The translations under genes and the position numbers were made by a program. Shown here piece by piece: positions 5,910-13,624 of a stretch of DNA of 14,289 nucleotides. The first letter of the stretch is position 1. Every line of letters starts with the position of its first letter. The stretch is taken from the NCBI GenBank assembly GCA_036406595.1, contig DASXAR010000078.1, positions 1 through 14,289 of the forward strand, given 5' to 3'. The notes under the pieces are model-generated. The model was given only the letters and a program-made list of their open reading frames with translations. It ran no database searches and was not told the origin of the DNA. The DNA is from VRUE01 sp036406595. Lineage in GTDB: Bacteria; Actinomycetota; Thermoleophilia; Solirubrobacterales; 70-9.

Positions 5910-5993
5910 CGTTCTGACTGAGGAAACGGGATATCGGCGCAGATGTAAGGCCCTTTTTGCCGCGAGAAAGCGAGCAGTCGGACGAAGGTTCGA

Positions 5994-7556
5994 TCAGAGC
6001 GCCGGCGTTACCTGCTTTTCCGTGGCCCCCGCCGGTGGGCTGGGGTGGCCTTCGCCTCTCGAGCTCTCGGGTTCGACCGCGGTTTCGGGCGCCTCGACGG
6101 AGTGTTCTGGCTTGGCAGGAGGCAAGGCCGGCTTTTCCCTTGATGCCGATTTGGGCGGGCTTTCGCGGGGCCCCGTGGCCGGCGCGGGGTTTCCGTGCGG
6201 GGATTTATGCGCCCCTGCCGTTTCCTGGCCACGGTCGGCCGAGGACGACGGGCCGCTCGTGTGCCGGTCGGCTTCGTGCTGCCCCTGCGAGGACGACTTG
6301 GTGTGGTTCGCCGCAGAATTGCGGTGAGCTGCCGCCCGGGAATGCGACCCGCTGTTTCCAGGGGCATCGGACCCGCGGGGCGCTGCCGCGGGGTGACTCG
6401 TTCCCCGTCCTTCCTCGGCCCCCTGGGGCTTTTCCGGCGTGCTCGTGTGCGTCTGGCTGTCCTCCGCCTGCGGCGCGTGTGCCTCCTTCAGCCCGGCGGC
6501 CCCCGGCACATCGGGAGGAGCGGTCCTCAACGGGCCATCCCTGTCGCTTCCGCCCGGGGTCAGGGGCACTTGAATCAGGCCTCCTCGATCTGCTGCGGTC
6601 ACGCCGACGGTGGCGACCACCGCGACAGTCGCGATCGTCTTCGCGATCGCCGAGCCAGCCGCCGCCTTGCCCGCTCCCACGCCGATCGTTCCGGCGAGGC
6701 CGCCCCCCGCGGCGCCACTCGTCGCGGCGCCTCCGGCCGAGCCCGCCAGCGCACCGTGCAGCAGAGCCGCCGAGGCGGCAACGGGCAGAGGAGCGATCGC
6801 GGCCAGCTCGTCACGCCGGCGTCCGATACTCGCAGCGAATTCGCGGCAGTCGGGACAACCCCGCAGGTGTGCGCGCAGCTCGCGGCGCCGCGCGACACGT
6901 CCGTCGGCGTCGGAGAGCTCACGCATCACCCCGTCGCAGTCCATCTCACGCCCCGTTTCCATCTGCCTCAGGCTGAGCCGGGCCTCGTAGAGCGTCTGCC
7001 TCGCCGCTGACGCCGAGGTATCGAAGGCCGCGGCGATCTCCTCGAAGCCGAGCCCGCCGAGCTCGCGCATCACGAGCACCGCCCGCTGGCGGTGCGGCAG
7101 CTGATCGAGGTCGTCGATCAGGTCGCGCAATCGCTCCCGCGCCTCGGCCGTCTCGGCGATCTCGCCGCCGGGTGCCGGCAGCTCCTCGCCCAGCTCGGTG
7201 CTCTCCCGCCGCCGCCGCAGGACTTCCACCGCCTCGTTGCGGGCGATCCGGTAGAGCCACGGCTTCAGTTGAATCCGCCGCTCCTCCCCGGGCAGGGCCC
7301 GCAGAACCTTCACCATCGTGTTCTGAAGGGCGTCCTGCGCGTCCTGCGGGTTGCCGACCATCGCCGCGCAGAAGCGATAGAGGTCCTGGTGGTAACGCTG
7401 GTAGATCGCCTCGATGGCGCCCCGGTCGCCGGCCGCAGCCTTGCGCGCCAGGCGCTCGTCCGGGCGCAGGCGCAGCGTCGCCGGTCCGCCCGCGTCGGGC
7501 TCCAGCGCGGCCGCGCCGCTCATCTCGGCCCCGTTCCGGGCCCTGAGGCCATTCAT
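5994..7556 (-). CDS. ECF-type sigma factor fused to zinc-finger anti-sigma domain, membrane segment and disordered tail
   Basis: 520 residues. Sigma region 2 covers about 38-117 (DLYRFCAAMVGNPQDAQDAL, then KPWLYRIARNEAVEVLRRRR). Sigma region 4 covers about 145-198 (LDQLPHRQRAVLVMRELGG, then the helix-turn-helix FEEIAAAFDTSASAARQTLY). Directly after it is a zf-HC2/ZAS-type domain: Cys207, then HLRGCPDC with His230, Cys234 and Cys237. In separate anti-sigma factors this domain holds the sigma factor inactive. A Gly/Ala-rich region leads to one probable transmembrane helix (about 302-322). The tail (323-520) is low-complexity, rich in Ser, Pro, His, Ala and charged residues, and would lie outside the cell. 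The inferred role is a self-inhibited, membrane-tethered transcription switch; signal and regulon are unknown. ATG 7523 (residue 12) is an alternative start. The gene is divergent from alaS. Confidence 0.88.
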   Translation of the reverse strand: MNGLRARNGAEMSGAAALEPDAGGPATLRLRPDERLARKAAAGDRGAIEAIYQRYHQDLYRFCAAMVGNPQDAQDALQNTMVKVLRALPGEERRIQLKPWLYRIARNEAVEVLRRRRESTELGEELPAPGGEIAETAEARERLRDLIDDLDQLPHRQRAVLVMRELGGLGFEEIAAAFDTSASAARQTLYEARLSLRQMETGREMDCDGVMRELSDADGRVARRRELRAHLRGCPDCREFAASIGRRRDELAAIAPLPVAASAALLHGALAGSAGGAATSGAAGGGLAGTIGVGAGKAAAGSAIAKTIATVAVVATVGVTAADRGGLIQVPLTPGGSDRDGPLRTAPPDVPGAAGLKEAHAPQAEDSQTHTSTPEKPQGAEEGRGTSHPAAAPRGSDAPGNSGSHSRAAAHRNSAANHTKSSSQGQHEADRHTSGPSSSADRGQETAGAHKSPHGNPAPATGPRESPPKSASREKPALPPAKPEHSVEAPETAVEPESSRGEGHPSPPAGATEKQVTPAL

Positions 7557-7562
7557 TGAAGG
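7549..7562. repeat. 14-base repeat at the sigma-factor start, copy 1
   Basis: CCATTCATTGAAGG matches 7632-7645 at 13 of 14 bases. Its core TTCA-T-TGAA (7552-7560) is an interrupted palindrome and contains the sigma-factor start codon. Could be an operator half of a shared control site, or coincidence. Confidence 0.35.
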
Positions 7563-7638
7563 GTAGGGATTGATCCATCCACCGCTATCAACGGTCCACG
7601 GCGCCGAGTGTCAGCCCCCGTCACTTAGGCTCCATTCA
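7557..7638. promoter_or_regulatory. Divergent promoter region between the sigma factor gene and alaS
   Basis: 82 bases separate the two start codons. On the alaS side TAGGCT (7626-7631) is a candidate -10 box. On the other side the - strand reads TACCCT (7560-7565), ending 3 bases before ATG 7556. If that is a true -10, transcription would start inside the first codons and the internal ATG 7523 would be used. A TTGATA lies on the - strand (7582-7587), but 16 to 18 bp spacing to a good -10 is not met. Matching TTCAATGAA sequences cover both start codons. Confidence 0.5.
7626..7631 (+). promoter_or_regulatory. Putative alaS -10 box, leaderless arrangement
   Basis: TAGGCT fits TANNNT and ends 7 bases before ATG 7639, which places the transcription start at the start codon. 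No Shine-Dalgarno sequence is present, consistent with a leaderless mRNA. No clear -35 element. Confidence 0.4.
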
Positions 7639-7645
7639 ATGAAGG
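7632..7645. repeat. 14-base repeat at the alaS start, copy 2
   Basis: CCATTCAATGAAGG differs from the copy at 7549-7562 only at the centre base. TTCAATGAA (7635-7643) overlaps the alaS ATG. The same 9-mer, read on the - strand, overlaps the sigma-factor ATG. Confidence 0.35.
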
Positions 7646-10254
7646 CGCAGGAGATCCGCGAGGTGTTTCTCTCCTTCTTCGAGGAGCGGGGCCATTTGGT
7701 CGTGCCCTCGGCCTCCCTGGTGCCCTCGGTGCACGATCCCTCGGTACTGCTGACGACCGCCGGGATGCAGCCCTTCAAGCCCTATTTCCAGGGCCGCGAG
7801 CGGCCGCCCGCGCCTCGCATCGCCGACGTCCAGAAATGCTTCCGAACCACCGACATCGAGGAGGTCGGCAACACGGCGCGGCACCTGACCTTCTTCGAGA
7901 TGCTCGGCAATTGGAGCTTCGGGGACTACTTCAAGGCGGAGTCGATTCCCTGGGGCTGGGAGCTCTCGACCCAGGGCTTCGGCATGGACCCGGAGCGGAT
8001 CTGGGCAACCGTCTTCGGCGGCGACGAGGAGCTGGGCCTCGGCCCCGACACCGAGGCGATCGAGATCTGGAAGTCGGTCGGCATGCCCGAGGAGCGGATC
8101 GTCCAGCTCGGGCGCGAGGACAACTTCTGGCAGGCGGGCCCCACCGGCCCCTGCGGGCCGTGCTCGGAGCTCTACCTGGACCGGGGCGAGGACTTCGGCG
8201 CCGCCGGCGAGCGGCCGGGGGACGACACCGACCGCTTCCTCGAGTTCTGGAATCACGTCTTCATGACCTACGACCTGAGTGAGGACGGCACGGTCTCCGA
8301 GCTGCCGATGCGAAACATCGACACGGGCATGGGGCTCGACCGGATGGCGGCGATCCTCCAGGACGTCCCCTCGGTCTTCGAGATCGACACGCTGCGGCCT
8401 CTTGTCGATCTGGCGGAGGAGCTCTCCGGCCGCTCCTATGACGATGGCGGAGCGGTGACGCGAGCGATGCGGATCGTCGCCGACCACTCCCGGGGAACGA
8501 CGTTTCTGATCGCAGACGGCGTCGTGCCCTCTAACGAAGACCGGGGCTACATCCTGCGCCGCATCATGCGCCGGGCGATCCAGCAGGGCCGCACACTCGG
8601 GCTCGAGGCCCCCTGGCTCGGCCGGTTCGCGGAGCGGACGATCGAGCTGATGGGCGCCGCCTATCCTGAGCTGGCCGCCGAGCGGGAGACGATCCTCCGC
8701 TGGGTCGGCGACGAGGAGGAGAGCTTCGGCCGGACCCTCGAGCGGGGCACCGAGATGCTCGAAAGGCTGGTCGACGAAGCGAAATCCTCGGGCACCTCGT
8801 GGATCGAGGCAGCCGAGGCCTTCAGGCTCCACGACACCTACGGCTTCCCCTACGACCTCACGAAGGAGCTGCTCGCCGCGGAGGGGCTCTCGGTGGACGA
8901 CGGGGGCTTCGAGGAGCTGATGGAGGAGCAGCGCGAGCGCGCCCGGATGGGCGCCGCCACCGCGCACGGCGCCGAGGATCGCCACGAGAAGGTGATCGCC
9001 TTCGCCGCCGAGGCGCCCGCGACCCGCTTCGTCGGTTACGAGACGCTCGAGGTCGAGACCGGCGTCGCGGCGGTGGAGGGTGCCGACGGCTCGATCCTGG
9101 CCAAGCTCGAGGAGAGCCCCTTCTACGCCGAGGGCGGCGGCCAGGTCGCGGATTCGGGCGTGCTTCGTTCCGGAGGCGCCGAGTACGCCGTCAGGGACGT
9201 CTACCGGATCGGCGAGGACCAGGCGCTGCTGCTCGATGCCGGGCCCGATCCGGGGGCCTGGGTCGAGGCGGTGGTCGATCGCGAGGCCCGCCACGCGACC
9301 ATGCGCAATCACACCGCCACCCATCTCCTCCATGCGGCGCTGCGCGAGCGGCTCGGCGAGCATGTGCGCCAGGCGGGGTCCGCTGTGCGCCCCGACAAGC
9401 TGCGCTTCGACTTCACCCACGGACACGCCCTGGGTGCCGAGGAGCTTGGTGCGATCGAGGACCGGGTAAACGGCTGGATCAAGGCGAGCCGGCCGGTCCG
9501 GTGGCTCGAGATGGATCGCGAGGAGGCGGAGCGACTCGGTGCGATGGCGCTGTTCGGCGAGAAATACGGCGAGTGGGTGAGGGTGGTCGAGGTCGACGAC
9601 GTCTCCCGCGAGCTGTGCGGTGGGACCCACGTCGCAAACACGGCCGAGATCGGCATCTTCAAGATCGCCGGCGAGGGCTCGAGCGCGGCAAACGTGCGGC
9701 GGATCGAGGCCCTGACGGGACCGGCGGCGATCGACTGGTTCCGCGACAGCGAGTCCCGCCTGCGCGAGGTCGGCGAGCTCCTGGGCTCCCCCCAGGACCC
9801 GGTCGCGGGGGCGAGGCGCGCCGCCGACCGCCTGCGCGAGGCTGGAGAGGGAGCAAGGAGGGCCGCCGGCGAGCAGCTCGGTGAGGAGGCCGACCGGCTG
9901 GCCGCGCAGGCCAGCGATCTCGGCCCGCTCAAGCTGGTCGCGGCGCGGACGATGCTCGCCGACCAGAAGCTGTTGCTCGAGCTCGCCAACCGAATCCAGT
10001 CGAAGCTCGATGGCGACTCCGCTGTGGCCCTCGGTGGGGCCGCCGACGGAAAGGTCGGGCTCGTCGTCCTCGTCTCCAAGGGGGCGGTCGAGCGAGGCCT
10101 CTCGGCGGCGACGGTGGTTCGCGAGGCCGCTCCGGTGGTCGGCGGCGGTGGCGGCGGCCGCGACCAGATGGCCCAGGCCGGGGGCAGGGACCCCGGCAAG
10201 CTCGATGAGGCCCTTGCGGTCGCCCGCGCGGCGATCGAGCGAGAGCTGGTCTGA
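7639..10254 (+). CDS. alaS: Alanyl-tRNA synthetase
   Basis: 871-residue class II synthetase that charges tRNA-Ala (recognised mainly through the G3:U70 pair) and hydrolyses Ser- and Gly-tRNA-Ala. Seen: an N-terminal catalytic core with TTAGMQPFKPYF (39-50), motif 2 around CFRTTDIEEVGNTARHLTFF (67-86) and motif 3 GMGLDR (230-235). The editing domain carries the zinc-binding HTATH (His558, His562) and CGGTH (Cys660, His664). A helical linker leads to a DHHA1/C-Ala domain ending in a glycine-rich VVGGGGGGRDQMAQAGG segment. Length and all key residues are intact. The start at 7639 follows from the conserved KAQEIREVFLSFF N terminus and a -10 box 7 bases upstream; the frame is open further back without homology. 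ruvX follows after 19 bases, so this is probably the first gene of the alaS-ruvX-mltG-aroE transcript. Confidence 0.98.
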   Translation: MKAQEIREVFLSFFEERGHLVVPSASLVPSVHDPSVLLTTAGMQPFKPYFQGRERPPAPRIADVQKCFRTTDIEEVGNTARHLTFFEMLGNWSFGDYFKAESIPWGWELSTQGFGMDPERIWATVFGGDEELGLGPDTEAIEIWKSVGMPEERIVQLGREDNFWQAGPTGPCGPCSELYLDRGEDFGAAGERPGDDTDRFLEFWNHVFMTYDLSEDGTVSELPMRNIDTGMGLDRMAAILQDVPSVFEIDTLRPLVDLAEELSGRSYDDGGAVTRAMRIVADHSRGTTFLIADGVVPSNEDRGYILRRIMRRAIQQGRTLGLEAPWLGRFAERTIELMGAAYPELAAERETILRWVGDEEESFGRTLERGTEMLERLVDEAKSSGTSWIEAAEAFRLHDTYGFPYDLTKELLAAEGLSVDDGGFEELMEEQRERARMGAATAHGAEDRHEKVIAFAAEAPATRFVGYETLEVETGVAAVEGADGSILAKLEESPFYAEGGGQVADSGVLRSGGAEYAVRDVYRIGEDQALLLDAGPDPGAWVEAVVDREARHATMRNHTATHLLHAALRERLGEHVRQAGSAVRPDKLRFDFTHGHALGAEELGAIEDRVNGWIKASRPVRWLEMDREEAERLGAMALFGEKYGEWVRVVEVDDVSRELCGGTHVANTAEIGIFKIAGEGSSAANVRRIEALTGPAAIDWFRDSESRLREVGELLGSPQDPVAGARRAADRLREAGEGARRAAGEQLGEEADRLAAQASDLGPLKLVAARTMLADQKLLLELANRIQSKLDGDSAVALGGAADGKVGLVVLVSKGAVERGLSAATVVREAAPVVGGGGGGRDQMAQAGGRDPGKLDEALAVARAAIERELV

Positions 10255-10273
10255 CCCGATCGTGGCGGCCTAG

Positions 10274-10681
10274 ATGCGCGTCCTCGCACTTGACTACGGG
10301 CTCGCCCGTACCGGTTGCGCGATCTCGGACCCGACCGGAACGCTTGCCAGGCCATTGCCGGTGATCGAACCGTCCGAGCCGCGCTCGGTCGCCGACCTCG
10401 TGAGAGAGCTGGATGTCGAGCTCGTGGTCGTCGGCCTGCCGGTGCAGCTCAGCGGGGAGGAGGGTTCGCAGGCCGAGATCACCCGCACCTTCTGTCAGGA
10501 ACTGAAGGCGATGCTGGGTGTCCCGGTCGAGACCTACGACGAGCGCTTGACGACGAGACAGGCCGAGGCGACGAAGCGAGCCGGCGCCGAGGCGGAGGCT
10601 GACTCCCTCGCCGCCGCGCATTTGCTTCAGACCTACCTCGCCGCCCACGGCGACGAGCAGAGCGAGCACCCGGATGGCTGA
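10274..10681 (+). CDS. ruvX: RuvX/YqgF, putative pre-16S rRNA nuclease
   Basis: 135-residue RNase H-fold protein of the YqgF family. In E. coli the homologue is tied to 16S rRNA 5' end maturation, and related proteins have been reported to resolve Holliday junctions. The three acidic residues expected in the active site are present: Asp7 in LALDYGLARTG, Glu90 in TYDERLTTRQAE and Asp110 in ADSLAAAHLLQTYL. The VVVGLPVQLSG strand-turn is typical. Length is normal. ATG 10274 is preceded by no clear ribosome site, so translation may depend on alaS, which ends 19 bases earlier. The gene overlaps mltG by 8 bases. alaS-ruvX-mltG is a conserved actinobacterial order. Confidence 0.93.
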   Translation: MRVLALDYGLARTGCAISDPTGTLARPLPVIEPSEPRSVADLVRELDVELVVVGLPVQLSGEEGSQAEITRTFCQELKAMLGVPVETYDERLTTRQAEATKRAGAEAEADSLAAAHLLQTYLAAHGDEQSEHPDG

Positions 10682-11636
10682 GGACTGGCTGGGCCACGAC
10701 CCCTTTTCCGAGGAGGACCCCGCGGCGGCGCAGCGGGAGCGCCGCCGCCACGAGCGAGAAGAGCGGCGCCGCGGGCGCTCGGTCCGGATCCCGCCGAAAC
10801 GAGCGCTCACCGTCGCTGCGGTCCTCGTGGCGCTCGCCGCGGCCGCGGTAGCGGCCGGCGAGGCGTATCGGCATTTCCACGAGGAGGCGCCCCCGCCGGT
10901 CGTCGCGAGGACCATCTCGGTGACCATCCCCGAGGGCTACAGTCGCGAACAGACGGCGGCGGTGGCCCGCGAAGCCGGGCTGCGCGGCAGCTACATGAAG
11001 GCCAGCGTGCACTCGCCGTTCCTCAATCCGGCGAAGTACGGCGGCGCCGGTGCCAGGAACCTCGAGGGCTTCCTCTTCCCCGACACCTTCGAGCTCGAAA
11101 GGGGCGCGCCCGCGTCGGACCTTGTCCAGCTCCAGCTGCGGGACTTCAAGCGGCGAATCGCCGGTGTCGATATGAGCTACGCCCGCTCCAAGAACCTGAC
11201 CACCTACGACGTGCTGACGATCGCCTCGATGGTCGAGCGCGAGGCTCAGCTGGAGAGCGAGAGGCCGCTGATCGCCGCCGTCATCTACAACCGCCTGCAC
11301 GAAGGGATGACGCTCGGCATCGACGCCACGATCCGCTTCGCGACGGGAAACTACACCGAGCCGCTGAGCGAATCCGAACTCGCGGTCGACTCCCCCTACA
11401 ACACGCGCCTCAACTCCGGTCTGCCGCCGGGGCCGATCGGCAATCCCGGGCTGGCTTCGATCGAAGCGGCCGCCCGCCCTGCGAAGGTCGACTACCTGTT
11501 CTACGTCGTCAAGCCCGGCACCTGCGGCGAACACTCGTTCACCGCGAGCGAAGCGCAGTTCGACGAAGACGTGGCCCGCTACGAAGAGGCGCGCGAAGCG
11601 GCGGGCGGGCAGTCGCCGGACACCTGCGGCGAATGA
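10674..11636 (+). CDS. mltG: Endolytic murein transglycosylase MltG (YceG-like)
   Basis: 320-residue membrane-anchored lytic transglycosylase that cuts nascent glycan strands and so ends their elongation. Topology seen: a highly charged cytoplasmic N terminus rich in Arg and Glu (about 1-42), one transmembrane helix (about 43-64), a short LysM-like segment (SVTIPEGYSREQTAAVARE), then the YceG domain with GFLFPDTFEL, IASMVEREAQ (Glu188, equivalent to the catalytic Glu of E. coli MltG), AVIYNRLHEGMTLGIDATI, SPYNTRLNSGLPPGPIGNPG and a terminal FTASEAQFDEDVARY. Only two cysteines occur, Cys284 and Cys318, both within TCGE and both extracytoplasmic. It overlaps ruvX by 8 bases and aroE by 4 (ATGA 11633-11636), indicating coupled translation. 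Confidence 0.95.
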   Translation: MAEDWLGHDPFSEEDPAAAQRERRRHEREERRRGRSVRIPPKRALTVAAVLVALAAAAVAAGEAYRHFHEEAPPPVVARTISVTIPEGYSREQTAAVAREAGLRGSYMKASVHSPFLNPAKYGGAGARNLEGFLFPDTFELERGAPASDLVQLQLRDFKRRIAGVDMSYARSKNLTTYDVLTIASMVEREAQLESERPLIAAVIYNRLHEGMTLGIDATIRFATGNYTEPLSESELAVDSPYNTRLNSGLPPGPIGNPGLASIEAAARPAKVDYLFYVVKPGTCGEHSFTASEAQFDEDVARYEEAREAAGGQSPDTCGE

Positions 11637-12421
11637 GAAGGCTCGCCGTCATAGCCCATCCGGTAGGGCATTCGCGCTCGCCGGCGATGCAGAATGCGGC
11701 GCTCGCCGCGCTGGGCCTGGACGGAGAGTGGTCCTACGAGGCGATAGACGTCGACCCCGGCGGCTTCGAGCAGCGGGTGCGGGAGATGATCGGGGAAGGC
11801 TTCGTCGGGGCCAACGTGACCGTGCCGCACAAGGGCTCCGCCATGGGCATCGCCGACATCCTCTCGGAGACGGCGCGGGAGATCGGCGCGGCAAACACGC
11901 TCAGCTTTGACGACGGGGAGATCGTCGCCGACAACACCGACGGCGACGGGCTGCTGGACGCACTGCCCGCTTCCCCAAGCAGCGGACGTGCCCTCGTCCT
12001 CGGCGCCGGCGGCGCCGCGCGCGCCGTCGTCTGGGCGCTGCTTCGCGAGGGAGCCGACGTCGACGTCTGGAACCGCACCGAGTTGCGCTCGCAGCATCTC
12101 TGCGCCGAGCTCGGGGGCCATCCGGTCGAGGAGCCCGAGCAGGAGGACTATGACCTCCTCGTCAATTCGACCTCGGTGGGTCTCAGCGACGAGGATCCCT
12201 TCGCCGAGCTGCCGATGCGCCCGGACGGCTTCCGCGACGGCCAGACCGTCGTCGACCTGGTCTACTCCGGACCCGGACGGCTGCTCGAGGCCGCTCAGGA
12301 GGGTGGCGCGGCCGTGGTCGACGGCATCGAGATCCTGGTCCGGCAGGGAGCCCGCTCGCTGCGGATCTGGACCGGGCTCGAGCCGCCGCTCGAGGTGATG
12401 CGCGCCGCGGCCCGAGGCTGA
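11633..12421 (+). CDS. aroE: Shikimate dehydrogenase
   Basis: 262-residue cytoplasmic enzyme reducing 3-dehydroshikimate to shikimate with NADPH. Substrate-binding domain: SRSP (14-17) and NVTVPHK with the catalytic Lys67, then NTDGDG with Asp103. Nucleotide-binding domain: GAGGAARAV, followed by WNRTELRSQ, where the Asn-Arg-Thr pattern favours NADPH. VNSTSVGL and DGIEILVRQGARS are further family signatures. All catalytic residues are present and length is usual. The start ATG overlaps the mltG stop (ATGA), so it is read from the same message. aroC follows after 30 bases. Confidence 0.96.
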   Translation: MRRLAVIAHPVGHSRSPAMQNAALAALGLDGEWSYEAIDVDPGGFEQRVREMIGEGFVGANVTVPHKGSAMGIADILSETAREIGAANTLSFDDGEIVADNTDGDGLLDALPASPSSGRALVLGAGGAARAVVWALLREGADVDVWNRTELRSQHLCAELGGHPVEEPEQEDYDLLVNSTSVGLSDEDPFAELPMRPDGFRDGQTVVDLVYSGPGRLLEAAQEGGAAVVDGIEILVRQGARSLRIWTGLEPPLEVMRAAARG

Positions 12422-12436
12422 GCCTGGCCGCGCCTA

Positions 12437-12442
12437 TAGCCT
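12437..12442 (+). promoter_or_regulatory. Possible aroC -10 box
   Basis: TAGCCT fits TANNNT and ends 9 bases before ATG 12452, which would give a leader of only about 2-3 bases. No Shine-Dalgarno site precedes aroC. It may provide an internal promoter for aroC and the following aroKB gene within the longer operon. The -35 region is not recognisable. Confidence 0.3.
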
Positions 12443-12451
12443 GCAACAACC

Positions 12452-13621
12452 ATGAGCACGCGCTTTCGCTTCACCACGGCCGGCGAGTCGCACGGCCCCG
12501 GCCTGGTGGCGATCGTCGAGGGGATGCCGGCCGGCCTCGAGCTCGACCGCGAGGCACTCGACCGGGACATGACCCGGCGGCAGCTCGGCCACGGGCGCGG
12601 CGGCCGCATGAAGATCGAGTCCGACTCGGTCGAGATCCGCTCCGGGGTGCGGCACGGCCGCACGCTCGGCAGCCCGGTCGCCGTGCTGGTGGCGAACCGT
12701 GACTACGCCAACTGGGAGGAGCGGATGAGCCCCTGGCCCGTGGACGCCGATGTCGAGGAGGTCCACCTTCCCCGGCCCGGCCACGCGGACCTGGTCGGCG
12801 CGCAGAAGTACGGCCACAGCGACATTCGCAATGTCCTCGAGCGCGCCAGCGCCCGCGAGACTGCGGCGCGGGTGGCGTCGGGCTCGCTGGCCCGCGGCTT
12901 CCTCAGCGCGCTGGGGGTGAGCGTCCACAGCCACGTCACCCAGATCGCCACGGTGCGCGCCGCAGAGCGCCCCGAGCTCGGCCCCGATGACTTCGCCCGG
13001 GTCGACGAGGATCCCGTCCGCTGCCTCGACCCAGAGGCGAGCGCGGCGATGGTGGAGGAGATCGACCGGTTGCGCAAGGAGAACGAGAGCCTTGGCGGAA
13101 GCTTCGAGGTGCGGGCGTTCGGCCTCGTCCCGGGCCTCGGGTCTCACATCTCATGGGAAGAGCGGCTCGATGGGCGCCTGGCGGGCGCCGTCACCTCGAT
13201 CCAATCGGTCAAGGGCGTCGCAATCGGCGAAGCGTGGGACGTCGCCGGGCGGCCGGGCTCGGAGGCACACGACGAGATCTTCTGGTCCGAGGAGCGGGGC
13301 TACCACCGGGAGACCAACCACGCGGGTGGCCTCGAGGGCGGAATGACGAACGGTCAGCCACTCTCTGTGCGCGCGGCGATCAAGCCGATCTCGACCCTGA
13401 CCAAGCCGCTGCGCTCGGTCGACACCGAGACCAAGGAGCCCGCCCAGGCGCTGCGCGAGCGCACCGACTCGACCGTCGTCCCGGCCGCCGCCGTCGTCGC
13501 CGAGGCGATGGTCTGCCTGACCCTCGCCCGCGCCTACCGCGAGAAGTTCGGCGGCGACCACATCGACGACGTGCTCGCCGCCGTCGACGCGTACAAGACG
13601 CGCATCGACTTCCGGGGCTGA
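12452..13621 (+). CDS. aroC: Chorismate synthase
   Basis: 389-residue enzyme that converts 5-enolpyruvylshikimate-3-phosphate to chorismate, the last shikimate-pathway step, using reduced FMN as cofactor. Signatures seen in order: GESHGPG near the N terminus, GHGRGGRM, RPGHADL, ERASARETAARVA, NHAGGLEGGMTNG and RTDSTVVPAA. Length is normal and nothing is missing. Residues about 196-215 (AERPELGPDDFARVDEDPVR) form the insertion common in actinobacterial chorismate synthases. It is separated from aroE by 30 bases and is followed 3 bases after its stop by the aroK-aroB fusion gene. Confidence 0.97.
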   Translation: MSTRFRFTTAGESHGPGLVAIVEGMPAGLELDREALDRDMTRRQLGHGRGGRMKIESDSVEIRSGVRHGRTLGSPVAVLVANRDYANWEERMSPWPVDADVEEVHLPRPGHADLVGAQKYGHSDIRNVLERASARETAARVASGSLARGFLSALGVSVHSHVTQIATVRAAERPELGPDDFARVDEDPVRCLDPEASAAMVEEIDRLRKENESLGGSFEVRAFGLVPGLGSHISWEERLDGRLAGAVTSIQSVKGVAIGEAWDVAGRPGSEAHDEIFWSEERGYHRETNHAGGLEGGMTNGQPLSVRAAIKPISTLTKPLRSVDTETKEPAQALRERTDSTVVPAAAVVAEAMVCLTLARAYREKFGGDHIDDVLAAVDAYKTRIDFRG

Positions 13622-13624
13622 GCG

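Noticed and set aside
4444..6327. 627-codon + frame running through mnmA, the secreted gene and into the sigma factor gene
   Set aside because: Arg/Gly/Pro-rich out-of-frame translation crossing the ends of confidently assigned genes.
7636..9630. 664-codon open frame on the - strand opposite alaS
   Set aside because: Typical antisense shadow of a GC-rich gene. Its translation is Leu/Asp/Arg/Gly-rich without domain pattern, while the + strand is a complete AlaRS.
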